This document shows positions 45,001 to 55,226 of a DNA stretch of 64,000 nt, in pieces. The notes beneath the pieces are model-generated. The model did no database searches and had not been told where the DNA came from. It saw only the letters and a program-made list of their open reading frames with translations. Source of the stretch: Erpobdella octoculata (taxonomy: Eukaryota > Annelida > Clitellata > Hirudinida > Erpobdellidae); NCBI GenBank assembly GCA_963978895.1, contig OZ022244.1, positions 32,823,432 to 32,887,431 on the forward strand. The letters run 5' to 3'. Both the position numbers and the translations under genes were made by a program. The stretch's first letter is position 1. Each line of letters opens with the position of its first letter.

Positions 45001-45928
45001 GTAGTAGAATAATCATATCAATAATACATTAATTAATGCATGGAAGATGCAATAAAAAGTAACCAGCATTATAAATGAGTCATTCAATAGAGTAATAAGT
45101 TGTAGGGAAATCAATAATGCATACACTGAAATGACATTTGGCAACATCAGAATGCAAAAACCACAGAAAGGTTTACGAGGATTACGAACGTAATCCATCG
45201 TTACATGTTATGACTGGGATTCCACCTTCTTTCTTGGTATTGGTAGAAGGAGTTGCTTCGGATGAAGTCGTCCAATTCAGCTAAGTAAATATTTGCTAAA
45301 TTTGGGGAGTAAGATTTCCCCATTGCACAGCCTGTAAAAATCTCTCATTATTAAAAATGAAATCATTGTTAAATAGCGATTGACGGAGAAGGATTAAAAA
45401 GGCCTCAATCTGCTGTCTGGATTGTGCATTGTCACCACACATCTTACTGAGTCTTGAGGCGAACGATGAGTATTTTTTGAGTAGTTTTCAAGTATTCTCG
45501 TGAGGCGCGCTACCTGGCTTTCTAAGTCTGTAATGCGAGAGTCCGCTTGATGCGCGGTTTCACGCACAGTGCGTGCACTAGGAGGAGGTGCCGCTACTGA
45601 AACATTATTTTGAATAACAGACATTAACTTTAAGCCATTCTGAGAAAACTTCCTGGTCCAGCGAACGCCACGTCTTAATTTTAGCAAGCAGCATTTTCTT
45701 AAAGAAAGGTTTGTTGCGGCAAGTTCGCTATGAGGCTGGTGACTTCTGCAATTTTATGATCAAGCGATTGTAAAGTATACAAACGAGCTTCTCTAAGAGC
45801 ATTATTAATAAGATTTAGATAAATCGGTTGAACAACCGTTTCTAACGGTTTAACAATAGCTGCGGTGTTTAGAACCTTAGTTTCAAAATTCATCAATTCA
45901 CTATCTAGCCAGTGAGGTTTAGCTGCAC

Positions 45929-46381
45929 TCAAATTCCATAAATCAATGGTTGCATTAACAAATTCAACAGCTGCGAATGCTGCTCTTTTGGAAGCAAAGA
46001 AAATTCTGCATTATCCTGGGGACTATTGTTAATTTTAGAGTGCGTAGGATTCCTACTAGCATTAATAGGTTTTTTACTGCGAGTGTAATTGTTATCGCTG
46101 TTATTTCTATCATCGTTACTGCGATAATAATTATTATTATTCTTATTGCTGTTATCATAATTATTCGTATAATTATTATTTTTATTTCTATCATCCTTAC
46201 TGCGATAATTATTATTATTATTCCTATCGCTGTTATCATAATTATTCGTATAATTATTATTGTTATTTTTCTTATATGACCGTTTCTTATAATAATTATA
46301 ATTATAATTATTATTATTATTGCGATCATTATCACGACCGTGGCCTCTTGAAATTACCCATAGTACTAAAAAGCAAAGCAA
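45929..46381 (-). CDS. Asn-rich N-terminal part of the ORF1-like protein (unit 2 copy)
   Basis: Copy of 43420-43872 with the same 150-residue frame. The simple-sequence tract is the same length in both units, which argues for a very recent duplication, because such tracts normally change length quickly. Confidence 0.45.
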   Translation of the reverse strand: MLCFLVLWVISRGHGRDNDRNNNNNYNYNYYKKRSYKKNNNNNYTNNYDNSDRNNNNNYRSKDDRNKNNNYTNNYDNSNKNNNNYYRSNDDRNNSDNNYTRSKKPINASRNPTHSKINNSPQDNAEFSLLPKEQHSQLLNLLMQPLIYGI

Positions 46382-47038
46382 ACAAACTAGCTATCCTACG
46401 TAAAAACAGCCCAGTCTCGGTCGTTAGGGTTAGGATAAGAGATGTCCGGCACGAAAACCGCGACAAAAAGACCTTTCCAAGCAACTGAAAAACCAACAAA
46501 ACAACCAATTTGCTCACGCGACTTTTTAATAGACTGCCCAACTAGGTCGTTAGGGTTAGGATAAGATATGTGATGAATTTCGGACAGCACGTTACCTTAA
46601 TATTGATATTTCTAGATAATTTATCAATAAGTTCTATGTTGACGGCATTACGTGTTTTACCTGGTGCCGTAGAAGTGCGTGGGAACTGCTGATATTTAGA
46701 AAGTAGTAATTTTTAACATAACCAATCTTTCCGGTAAATTCCGGTAACAATTTGGCTCTACGACACAGAATAGAGAATGAATGGCCCGCTGAAGTAAAGG
46801 GTTAGTTTGGATCATGCGGGGTGCAAAAGCTACTTTAAAGTGGTCGTCCTTTGGTACCTGCGAAGTCTTTTCTCGGATATCAGGTTGACTTGCAGGGTAA
46901 CATATTCCGCTTCGTTGAAGAGTAGCGGGTTAGGGTTGGTTCAAATCCAACTTACCACGCCTGGCGTGTGTGCCATCTTAGGATAATTAATAACATAAAA
47001 ACATAATTAATATGCCACTCTTAGCAGCAATATAATAT

Positions 47039-47259
47039 AAATCAACTATTCACCCTCAACATCGTTGTTTATCCTGACGGTTTCCATGTAAGTCGACCAG
47101 GCGTGAGGTGGCCAGACCTGACTGTTGATCCATGTTTTTTCAAAATAGTCAACAAGGTCAATTATTCTTTGATCACTTTCAACCGAAACTTTTCTTTTTA
47201 AATGAAGAAATGCCTCAGGTATGTCAATGCCAGACAGAAAAGGAAGAGCCATAATACGC
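47039..47259 (-). pseudogene. MULE/FLYWCH-gene exon near C-terminus (unit 2 copy)
   Basis: Copy of 44530-44750 shifted by 2,509 bp, with the same LVDYFEKTWINSQVWPPHAW and INNDVEG text. Confidence 0.65.
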
Positions 47260-47368
47260 CTGAATTGTTAAGAAAGCATATTAAATTCTGAAATAAATTT
47301 TTAATATCTTTTAATTATTTGATATTATAATTGAGTTATATGTCAATTACTTTACCTTATAAAGTTGT

Positions 47369-47509
47369 ATATGCTTTTTTTCGTTGTGTGCCATCTGGGA
47401 AGCAACTCTACTTGAAGACTATTTTGTACTATTTCCGAGGCCGACTGAAACACGTTTTGTTTTGCCGGCGAACGGATCGTGGCATGGATCCTAGTGTTGA
47501 CTTCCATTG
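47369..47509 (-). pseudogene. MULE/FLYWCH-gene central exon (unit 2 copy)
   Basis: Copy of 44860-45000 shifted by 2,509 bp. Confidence 0.5.
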
Positions 47510-47739
47510 GTAGTAGAATAATCATATCAATAATACATTAATTAATGCATGGAAGATGCAATAAAAAGTAACCAGCATTATAAATGAGTCATTCAATAGA
47601 GTAATAAGTTGTAGGGAAATCAATAATGCATACACTGAAATGACATTTGGCAACATCAGAATGCAAAAACCACAGAAAGGTTTACGAGGATTACGAACGT
47701 AATCCATCGTTACATGTTATGACTGGGATTCCACCTTCT

Positions 47740-48175
47740 TTCTTGGTATTGGTAGAAGGAGTTGCTTCGGATGAAGTCGTCCAATTCAGCTAAGTAAATA
47801 TTTGCTAAATTTGGGGAGTAAGATTTCCCCATTGCACAGCCTGTAAAAATCTCTCATTATTAAAAATGAAATCATTGTTAAATAGCGATTGACGGAGAAG
47901 GATTAAAAAGGCCTCAATCTGCTGTCTGGAAAGTCCACCACCAATAGAAAGAAATTGTTTAGATACACTCAGACTCCTATAATTGTCCATGTTTGTGTAT
48001 AACAAAGAAACATCATCTTTTCAATGAATGACAGAGGGTACCAATGGGATCAGTTGCTTCAACACAAAGAAAATGTTAATCCCGTTATCCACCGACCCCA
48101 CATCCTAAATAATCGGGCGGCCCGGTGGAGTATTAAGGTTAAACCACTTATTCTGACTCTTTGTTAGGCGGTCCA
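47740..48175 (-). mobile_element. Penelope-like RT fragment at the right end of the duplication
   Basis: Minus strand: PPGRPIISD-like text at about 48120, LYTNMDNYRSLSVSKQFLS (48005), QSLFNNDFIFNNERFLQ and then GNLTPQI or, in another frame, MGKSYSPNLANIYLAELDDF (47830-47770). It is close to copy C but with a short deletion at the MGK motif. Its right part lies outside the duplication. Confidence 0.75.
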
Positions 48176-48345
48176 TCCCCAACACAGAAAGAGCCCCCGT
48201 GAACGCCAGTGGATTGTAGTCCAGTCTCGGCAAATAGGGTTAGGGGGGGGGTAACGGTACTATGAACGAATACTCGCACCAAGCCTTTCCAAGCAACTAA
48301 AAAACAAAGTCGAACACGTGGACAAATCCTTTATTAGATCAAGAC

Positions 48346-48404
48346 CGCCATACGCCCAACGTTTCGAGGACGACGTCCTCTTCTTCAGGAGTAACGATCT
48401 GGCG
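48346..48404 (-). ncRNA. Hammerhead-ribozyme-like core
   Basis: Minus strand order: CTGAAGA (48388-48382), one unpaired A, a 6-bp stem GAGGAC/GTCCTC (48380-48366), GAAAC (48365-48361), then GTTGGGCGTA (48360-48351). This fits CUGANGA, stem II, GAAA, a 3-bp stem III and a UA cleavage dinucleotide. Stem I is weak: CGCCA and TGGCG can pair, but an 11-nt bulge separates them from the core. Penelope-like elements are known to carry hammerhead motifs. This may be a degenerate one. Confidence 0.4.
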
Positions 48405-48409
48405 AACAA

Positions 48410-48905
48410 AATAAAAATAACAAACATAAGAAGTAATTACTGCAAAAAGCCATCGAAATAATATAAATTAATATAAATAATCGAGGCAAAAGATTATAAA
48501 AACAACTGCAAAAAGCCATCGAAATAATATAAATTAATATAAATAATCGAGGCAAAAGATTATAAAAACAATTGAGATAGAGCAGTAAAAACAACGACCC
48601 AACCTTCACCAAGTCCACGTGTAAAGTGACCGGTTCCGGTTGAGCGGAAACCAAGAAAGTAGAGGTGAAAATAAAAAATCGATGACAAATACAATTTCGA
48701 ACAATTAATAAATTTTTCCAAATAACTATGGAAGCGAAAATTATTCCAACAGATAACGTGGTAAATGAGCATAATGGTAAGTTGAAAATAAATAGATATG
48801 TAACGTGCGGTCCAAACACGTGCCGATAGGCAAAACTTAACCAATCAATCGCTACGATTATCATAAGAATCAACAGAATTACAGGTCAGAAATAAGATAT
48901 ATTCC
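48410..48905. repeat. AT-rich segment with a 66-bp tandem duplication
   Basis: The 66-bp text beginning TGCAAAAAGCCATCGAAATA occurs at 48441-48506 and 48507-48572. The minus-strand open frame across it is repeat-driven and was not called. Confidence 0.8.
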
Positions 48906-48929
48906 ACGATAAAAATCAGAAAAAAATAA

Positions 48930-49040
48930 TAAAAATTGTAGCTGGAGTCGAACCACAGCCATCCGACTCACAGCCTGGCACTCACATCATGTGCCAAGTT
49001 GTCTGTATGACAAGGTATCTTTGTTAGATACAGTTCGAAA
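48930..49040 (-). mobile_element. tRNA-derived SINE fragment
   Basis: On the minus strand GGTTCGACTCCAGC matches a pol III B box, preceded by a possible A-box region (TTGGCACATGATGTGAGTGCC). A partial T arm can be drawn. It is too degenerate for a tRNA gene. Confidence 0.45.
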
Positions 49041-50360
49041 TAAAAAAAAAATCATAAGTAACCTTCCAGATTCTCCTGAGATTTGTCCTTTCATGCTGTC
49101 CACCAGGTGTCTTTTAGTGCCATGGTTGTCTGAAGCATAGTTATGTATGTTAAAAAAGTCGGCGCATGTATAAAATTATTAAAATAAGAATTTCATATAA
49201 ATATCCTGATATTCGACTTTAATATGAGTGCCCAACGTAAGGACTAACAACGTTACGATTTGTTTTCACAGAACCATTGAAGTAAAATGTCGTTTGAGGG
49301 TAGTTCACCAGTATCTAAAGAGTTTTCTCAGCAGATTTTTTTCCGTCGTACACGCTCGTACTGGGAGTATGTATATCTGTTGAGATGGCCGAATTATTTT
49401 CCAGGTTTCTTTTAACCAGTCGGAAAAAATCTTTGGAGAATCTGTCGTTACTGGTGATCACCAGGAGGATCATCTTATTGGAGAGAGATTGAGATGGTTG
49501 GGAGACTGTGTTCTTGGTACCGTTAATCTTGTCGGCGACTTCTTTGATGAGTTTTTTTGTTTTCAGGATGCTATATCAACGTTTTTTTCAAATTCTGGCA
49601 CAAAAACAGGCAGGTACTTGGATAATTTCATAAGTAACCTTCCAGATTCTCTTGAGATTTGTCCTTTCATGCTGATCACCAAGAGAATCATCTTTTTGGA
49701 GAGAGATTGAGATGGTTGTGAGACTGTGTTCTTGGTACTATTAAAGACTGCTGTCATTGGCGGTGTAATACGAGGAGTATAATTTAATAGGGTGAGGTTA
49801 TTCGGGATACATGGAATAATATGAGCATTAAGCCATGTAATGAATTCCTCTCTATTTAATTTTTTAGAATTAAATTTAGAACGTAATAGTTGTACCAAAA
49901 AGTTTTTCTTATAATGCACAACTTCCGCTGATTTATCATCTATCCCTCGCTTGTTTTAGCGCTACTATGAACAATTCATGATATTTAGGTTGCACCACAT
50001 CTCCTATAGATGGCGGTTTAATGTTAATATTGTTCATTATTGCGGCTTCAAATTTCATCATCCAGAGGGGGTGCCAAATAGTTTAGCAACTTATCTGGAA
50101 AAGATATTTTGTATTTTACAAACACTAAGGATATGTTTGATGTTGTTAGCGATATCCAGACTGTCACTGAGTTTACGATAGAAATTCTTGTTTTTAAACG
50201 GATGAAATCTAGACTTATCTGGAAAATTCGACGAATTTGTACCAAACTTGGAGTTAACGAAAGTTCTAGGACTTTCTTTCCGTTTATAATTAGACTTGTT
50301 ATACTGATTACTAGACTCTTTTGGCATTTTAATCCTAAACAAGGAACAATATCAAACAAA
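49041..50360 (-). mobile_element. Penelope-like mosaic (cassette, RT C-end, ORF1)
   Basis: Pieces: cassette TTTGTCCTTTCATGCTGTCC at about 49085 and 49655; RT C-end IPTDIL...ACTTEKNLL at 49330-49420; ORF1 NREEFITWLNAHIIPCIPNN with HYKKNFLVQLLRSKF (49919-49790); and ORF1 linker NKSNYKRKESPRTFVNSKFG with SRFHPFKNKNF (50310-50190). The first part (49041-49420) closely repeats 25740-26060. Confidence 0.7.
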
Positions 50361-51215
50361 CCTTGTCGTGAGAAAAACCCAGTCTCGGCTGAAGTGACTT
50401 CACAATCCCGTGGTGTGAGCAGGGTGGAGGTACTGGAATTTGTTAATATCTTTAAAATGGACCCTGAACGACGGCGCTCCGTTTACGTCCCTGAGATCTA
50501 GGAATTCAATCCCTGTGTGTTTCTCAACGTTGAATTCGATTAAGATGCCAGGGATAAGGTTATTGACTTAGTTGCTGAAGACAGTGAAGGATGCCTTGTC
50601 ACCTCCCCACGCAGAATCGCAACAATTATACCAAAATTCTTGGATGACCACTAATTAAATTGCACAAAAAATATTTGTAAAATTATTAGCACTATAAAAA
50701 GTAACTAGCACTATAACAAAATCACATACTAAGGTTATAGGGAAATACAAGTAATATTAGTAAAAAATCAACTAATAATACTACGGCAAATGACCACTAC
50801 CAATATCGAAAAAGTGAGCGGAGTAAATTTTTCTCCGTTCGACATGCCCGAAGTGTGATGACGGGTTGCGGTAGAGCTGGGTTGTTAGTGGTAGAGTTAC
50901 GGACAAGTTTGTAGAATTTCCGTGAGATGCCGTCATTTCCCGTTATGACTGGGATTCCCACTTCCTTCTTGGTGATTGTAGTCGCAGTTGGTAACGCCGG
51001 TTTTTCCGTCATATCTCTCTACCTTCCACATAATTCTTTTCATTTTAATTATTGAGTATCCTCTGAATTTAAGCTTGTGGCAGAGGGTGAACTGTGACTT
51101 CACAATCCCGTCGTATGTATGAGACGGATGGTGTGAAGCTGAAGTGTTAGGGGAACTACTCTTTATCTGAACAACAAATGAGTAGGAAGGAAGCCTTTTC
51201 AAGCAGCAAATCAAA
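50361..51215 (-). mobile_element. Penelope-like RT C-terminal fragment
   Basis: Minus strand: remnants of the FSNLVNNLIPGI and GIEFLD region (50600-50490), HHPSHTYDGIVKSQFTLCHK (51140-51080), and GIPVITGNDGISRKFYKLVR then LRACRTEKNLLRSLFRYW (50960-50800). The terminus is the same as in copy C. The order of pieces is scrambled. Confidence 0.7.
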
Positions 51216-52690
51216 CAAGACGGCTATGTTGGCTCAACCTGACGAGATCAAGTTTCGATCAAAAGCAATAAAAACTTTCTGATTTTGATCAAGCATATGA
51301 CCTTGTGTTGGAATCACTCATGACAAACTACGAAATTGCTCCTCTTCTTAATTGATACGGTCACCTACAATGGTTCAAATAATGCTATTATTGTAGTTCT
51401 TAATATGTAATGGAGCCGAGTCAAAGTAAACAATTTACAATCTGTTGTACACGCCCATACTGGTTGTATATTTGATGGAACGGCTAGGTCATCTTCAAGA
51501 TTTCTTGTTTATCAATCTAAAGCATTCTTGTGATGACTGGGAGAATCATTTTTTTTGATGGAGTTTCAGAAGGCTGCATTGGATGATTGTTGGCTCCTGT
51601 GCCGTCGACTTTGATGCGTTTTGTAGTCTCGTAGCAAAAATTTTGCTATTTTAATAAATAGGAAAAACATATCTCTTTAAAAATGATGTCCTGCTATTGC
51701 ATTTATTGTTTTTCCTACAATTCAGATTTTCCTAGAATGCTTGCTATCATCACAATCAAAAATCAAAAGAAAAACCTGTGACAACTTAGCTTAATGTTTT
51801 GGTAAAAGAGGTCACCCATGATCTAGTCCATTGTTTGTTGTCTCGTGCTAATGGCGATTATTACTCAGGGTTCTGACCTAGAATTTTCTAAAAGAATTTT
51901 TAATAAGAGTCGCGTGAGTTGTTATTTTAATGATCTTATTAAATTTTCCGGTCTCAAATGGTTGTTACTTTCAGGCCTCCAAATAATGCCAACCAGTGGC
52001 GTGACTGTGGGTTTGTGCTGCCAAATTTTTTGTCTCTTGTTAGTATTTTAATAATAAATCTTAAAAATTTAACAAAATTTTATGTTATGATATAATTTTT
52101 ATTGAAAATTAGTTGATTTAAAATAAAACTTTTTTAAATAAAACTATTGTCTACTTTTTATAAGATCAAAGTTTTTACCTACTACTTGGGTGCTGGTGGT
52201 AAAAAATAGTATTGATGGTTTCTGTTTTTACTTAATTTTCTTAGATCATAGGAAAAAATATGGATTTTTTAAAACATTTTTCTTAGTATTAACTTTTTTG
52301 AGTCTCAGTCATATAAAATTAAAATATGTATAATTATTGGTATAAAAGAATATTTTATTAACTTTCCATAAATTCCAGACATGTGTCAAATTATCCTTGA
52401 GTGGTTTATGAGTTTCGGCTGAAATATATTAATTAATATTTTGTTCTTTTCAAAAATATAAACGTAGTTTGCGCATAGACTAATTTTAATGTAAACTGAT
52501 GGCAAATTAAACAAAGAAGATGGAATGAAAGAATGACAAATAAAGATGGGAAGAATGAAGATGAAGTGGAAGCATATCTGGTTTTATTCAAAGGTAAAAT
52601 CAATTTGTAGAGTGTCTTGTATTAACTAATTGACTAAAATATATGCAATATTTTTCAATATTGTTTCTAATGTGAAATAAATTTAAATTT
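51216..52690. other. Mostly uncharacterised AT-rich sequence
   Basis: A diverged Penelope-like 3' piece may lie at 51440-51560. A possible exon at about 52510-52592 (open, ending AAAG at GTAAAA) does not match the phase of the next exon and is not called. Confidence 0.35.
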
Positions 52691-52697
52691 GTAACAG

Positions 52698-52924
52698 GAA
52701 ATGCTGTAATCCATGGTCAGAACTAGGCGGGATATTCACGATGAAATGGTTGGAAAAATCATATGACATCAGGTAATTAAATTATTTAAATTATTAAATT
52801 ATTTATTTAAATTTAAATTTAATGGATATTTTTTGACAGGAAATGTTGTAATCCATGGTCAGAACTAGGTGGGTTTTTCACGATAAAATGGTTGGAAAAA
52901 TCATATGACATCAGGTAGGTTTGA

Positions 52925-53019
<95 letters not shown>

Positions 53020-53239
53020 CAATGACAAATGCACAATCCCATATTAGCTTTTTAGAAGGGAAAATACAATTATTTTGTTTATTTATAAAAAGATTTTTAC
53101 TTTATAATGTATTGCTTATGTTTTTCGTTTTCATATCAGGTTCAAGGATTCATACATGTCTGATCACTCTCTCGGAATACTTAAATATTATGATGAATAT
53201 CTAACACAATATATGAATATCAAATTGCTACTTTCTTAA
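52698..53239 (+). CDS. 3' end of an unrecognised gene with a duplicated 75-nt exon
   Basis: Exons: 52698-52772, 52840-52914 and terminal 53140-53239. The first two are 75 nt each with the same phase (1 nt, 24 codons, 2 nt) and are close copies: KCCNPWSELGGIFTMKWLEK versus GGFFTIKWLEK, both ending SYDI. Acceptors (ACAG, GACAG) and donors (GTAATT, GTAGGT) are intact. Either one joins in frame to FKDSYMSDHSLGILKYYDEY, ending NIKLLLS and a TAA stop. This layout fits mutually exclusive or tandem exons. I do not recognise the protein, and its upstream exons were not identified. Confidence 0.55.
52926..53017. repeat. (TAA)n microsatellite
   Basis: About 30 copies of the trinucleotide, starting 12 nt after the donor of the second duplicated exon. 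Confidence 0.95.
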
Positions 53240-54714
53240 TAAATATAATATCTTTGTTTGTTTTGTGGGTAATTTTTAACAAACGTTATGGACCTGTCTA
53301 GTTTTTTTCTTGTTATCAGTTGAATTTTGCCATTATTCAAGTTGTATTTGTTTCAGTCGTGTTTGTAATTCGTACTGATTTTCTTGTTTTTTACTTATCG
53401 AAGATGCATGTTTGTTTACTCTGTTCATGAAATACTATCATGTCTGCTCTGTAGATGATCTGTGAAGTAAATTTATTATAAGAAATATGGAGTTGTGTTG
53501 GTATACTATATTTTGATGGGCGCCCAATTGACGGCTACCCTTGTTTTTCATCACACTAACTTTTCTCAAAACATGAAGAAATATTTTAGCTAATATTTAA
53601 TTTTATAGTTATAATAAACTCCAGTTAACATGAAATGAACGAACCAAAAGAACCTTGCGTTACTATAAGAATCATATTAGAAAATAAAAAATGGGTATAG
53701 AAAACTGATAAAAAGATGCAGAGAATAAACGTATTAAATTAATAATGTGATGAGTTCACAGACCCTTGGGCTAGGATTTTCCGATTGGGGAGGCAAAGAA
53801 AGGTTTTGGGGGCAAGATCAAGTGTTCGTTTTGTCGATCATATATGCATGCTCGTTTGTAAACACTAAGCACTACGTATGTTCGTGTGGCGTGGGCTTAG
53901 GAATATATTGACACTCGTTGGTTCTCTACACATCAAAAATAAATAAATTTGAAGATTTATACATGGTGAGCGCTTGAAGGCTGAACGGAGGAGAGGCGAT
54001 TTAGATGAGTAACCTCGCCAATACATTTTTTGCAATTTTGCGTCTGGAATGGTGAATTTTGGGAGCGATTGTTGGGCTAGAATTGGGAATTTATTCAATT
54101 TATAATGTTTCTAGTTTCTACGTTCCAATAGCCTGAGTAGTTATGGTTGCAAAAACAATATACTACTCACTGAGTAGGTACATCATGTTGGCAACAGTGA
54201 TTGCCAAAATACAAAATAAGAGTTTTGTATTATTGATTTATTGAACCAAATAATTGATATTTTATCATTTTTATCTTTTAAATTTTGTCAAAAAACTGGA
54301 TTCATGTACTTTGGGACTCAGGTCATGCACTGGGGGTGGCTTATCTCCCCTAACCCCCTTCTGACTGGGCCTGCTGGCTCAATTCTTTAAAACTCATTAA
54401 CAATAACCTTTTTTTATCTTTAACTATTTTTTGCTGATATTTGTTTAGTGTAATAATTTAAAGTATCGAAAAAGTTGTAATTAATTCTGTTTTAAAGTCA
54501 TTGAAATATTGAAATACCTAACCAAACAACCAATTGTGGCAAATTATTAGCATCAATATGCTTACTTAAATATTTTAATTTACTTTAAAATTGTTTTGAG
54601 TACTTTAGTAATTCAATTATCAAAAATTATTTACTTCAAAGTTTTTTTGTATATTTTCCGTTGTGACGCACATTTCTGATCGTGTTATATAATATCTATG
54701 CTGCATTGGCGATA
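53240..54714. other. No gene seen
   Basis: AT-rich intergenic sequence. A somewhat GC-richer patch at 53750-54100 (CTTGGGCTAGGATTTTCCGA) looks like old repeat debris. No feature is supported. Confidence 0.45.
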
Positions 54715-55226
54715 ATCAATCAATCAATCAATTATTTATATAGCGCTATTTCCGCAGTGTTCAATAGCGCTCGGTCGTGAACTTAGTAAACAGATATGTT
54801 TTAAGTCCACGACGGAAAACTGTGAGAGAAGTAGAGTTAGTAAGAGAAGAAGAAAGAGAGTTCCAGAGATAGGGACCAGAGTAGGAGAAAGAGCGTTTAG
54901 CAAAAGAATGCTTAATAGTGAAGATGCGAGAGTGATTACGAGAAGAAGAACGAAGACCAGACTTAGGAGGGATATGTATTAAGTTAGTTAAGTAGAGAGG
55001 AGAAAGGCAATTTTTTATTTTGTACATTATTAAGCAGATTTTAAAAATCACCCTATATCTGAGAGGAAGCCAATGGAGAAGAAGATGAGATGGAGAGATG
55101 TGAGAGGAGTAGGAGGTGCGAGAAACTAAGCGAGCAGCCGAGTTGAAGGCTTTAGAGAGAGGATAGAGGGTAGTGTCAGGAAGACCATAGTATAGAGAAT
55201 TGCAGTAGTCAATTCGAGACAGGATA
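54715..55226 (-). mobile_element. 5'-truncated CR1/L2-like LINE, second copy
   Basis: Near-identical to 28905-29470: SRIDYCNSLYYGLPD, LLLHWLPLRYRVIFKICL, SYSGPYLWNSL and the KTYLFTKFTTERY terminus. The 3' tail (left) is GCGCTATATAAATAATTGAT plus TTGA repeats. It is truncated at about 55226. It lacks the telomeric insertion of the first copy and so shows the uninterrupted state. Confidence 0.88.

Larger units (their letters stand above)
42914..45422. repeat. 2,509-bp tandem duplication, unit 1
   Basis: Unit 1 is repeated directly at 45423-47931. In the stretches compared base by base only one difference was seen (A at 42990, C at 45499), a synonymous change in the ORF1 reading frame. An extra T sits at the junction (45422). 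The unit holds Penelope ORF1 parts, an Asn-rich segment, TTAGGG motifs and FLYWCH/MULE exons. Confidence 0.95.
45423..47931. repeat. 2,509-bp tandem duplication, unit 2
   Basis: Second unit of the direct duplication. The sequence to its right (RT fragment with CTGTCTGGAAAG) continues smoothly, whereas unit 1 stops at CTGTCTGGA, so this unit carries the ancestral right flank. Confidence 0.95.

Noticed and set aside
48385..48873. 162-residue minus-strand protein
   Set aside because: It spans a 66-bp tandem duplication and AT-rich sequence, and has repeated hydrophobic text with no family resemblance.
52819..53034. Poly-Leu or poly-Ile open frames
   Set aside because: Translation of the (TAA)n microsatellite.
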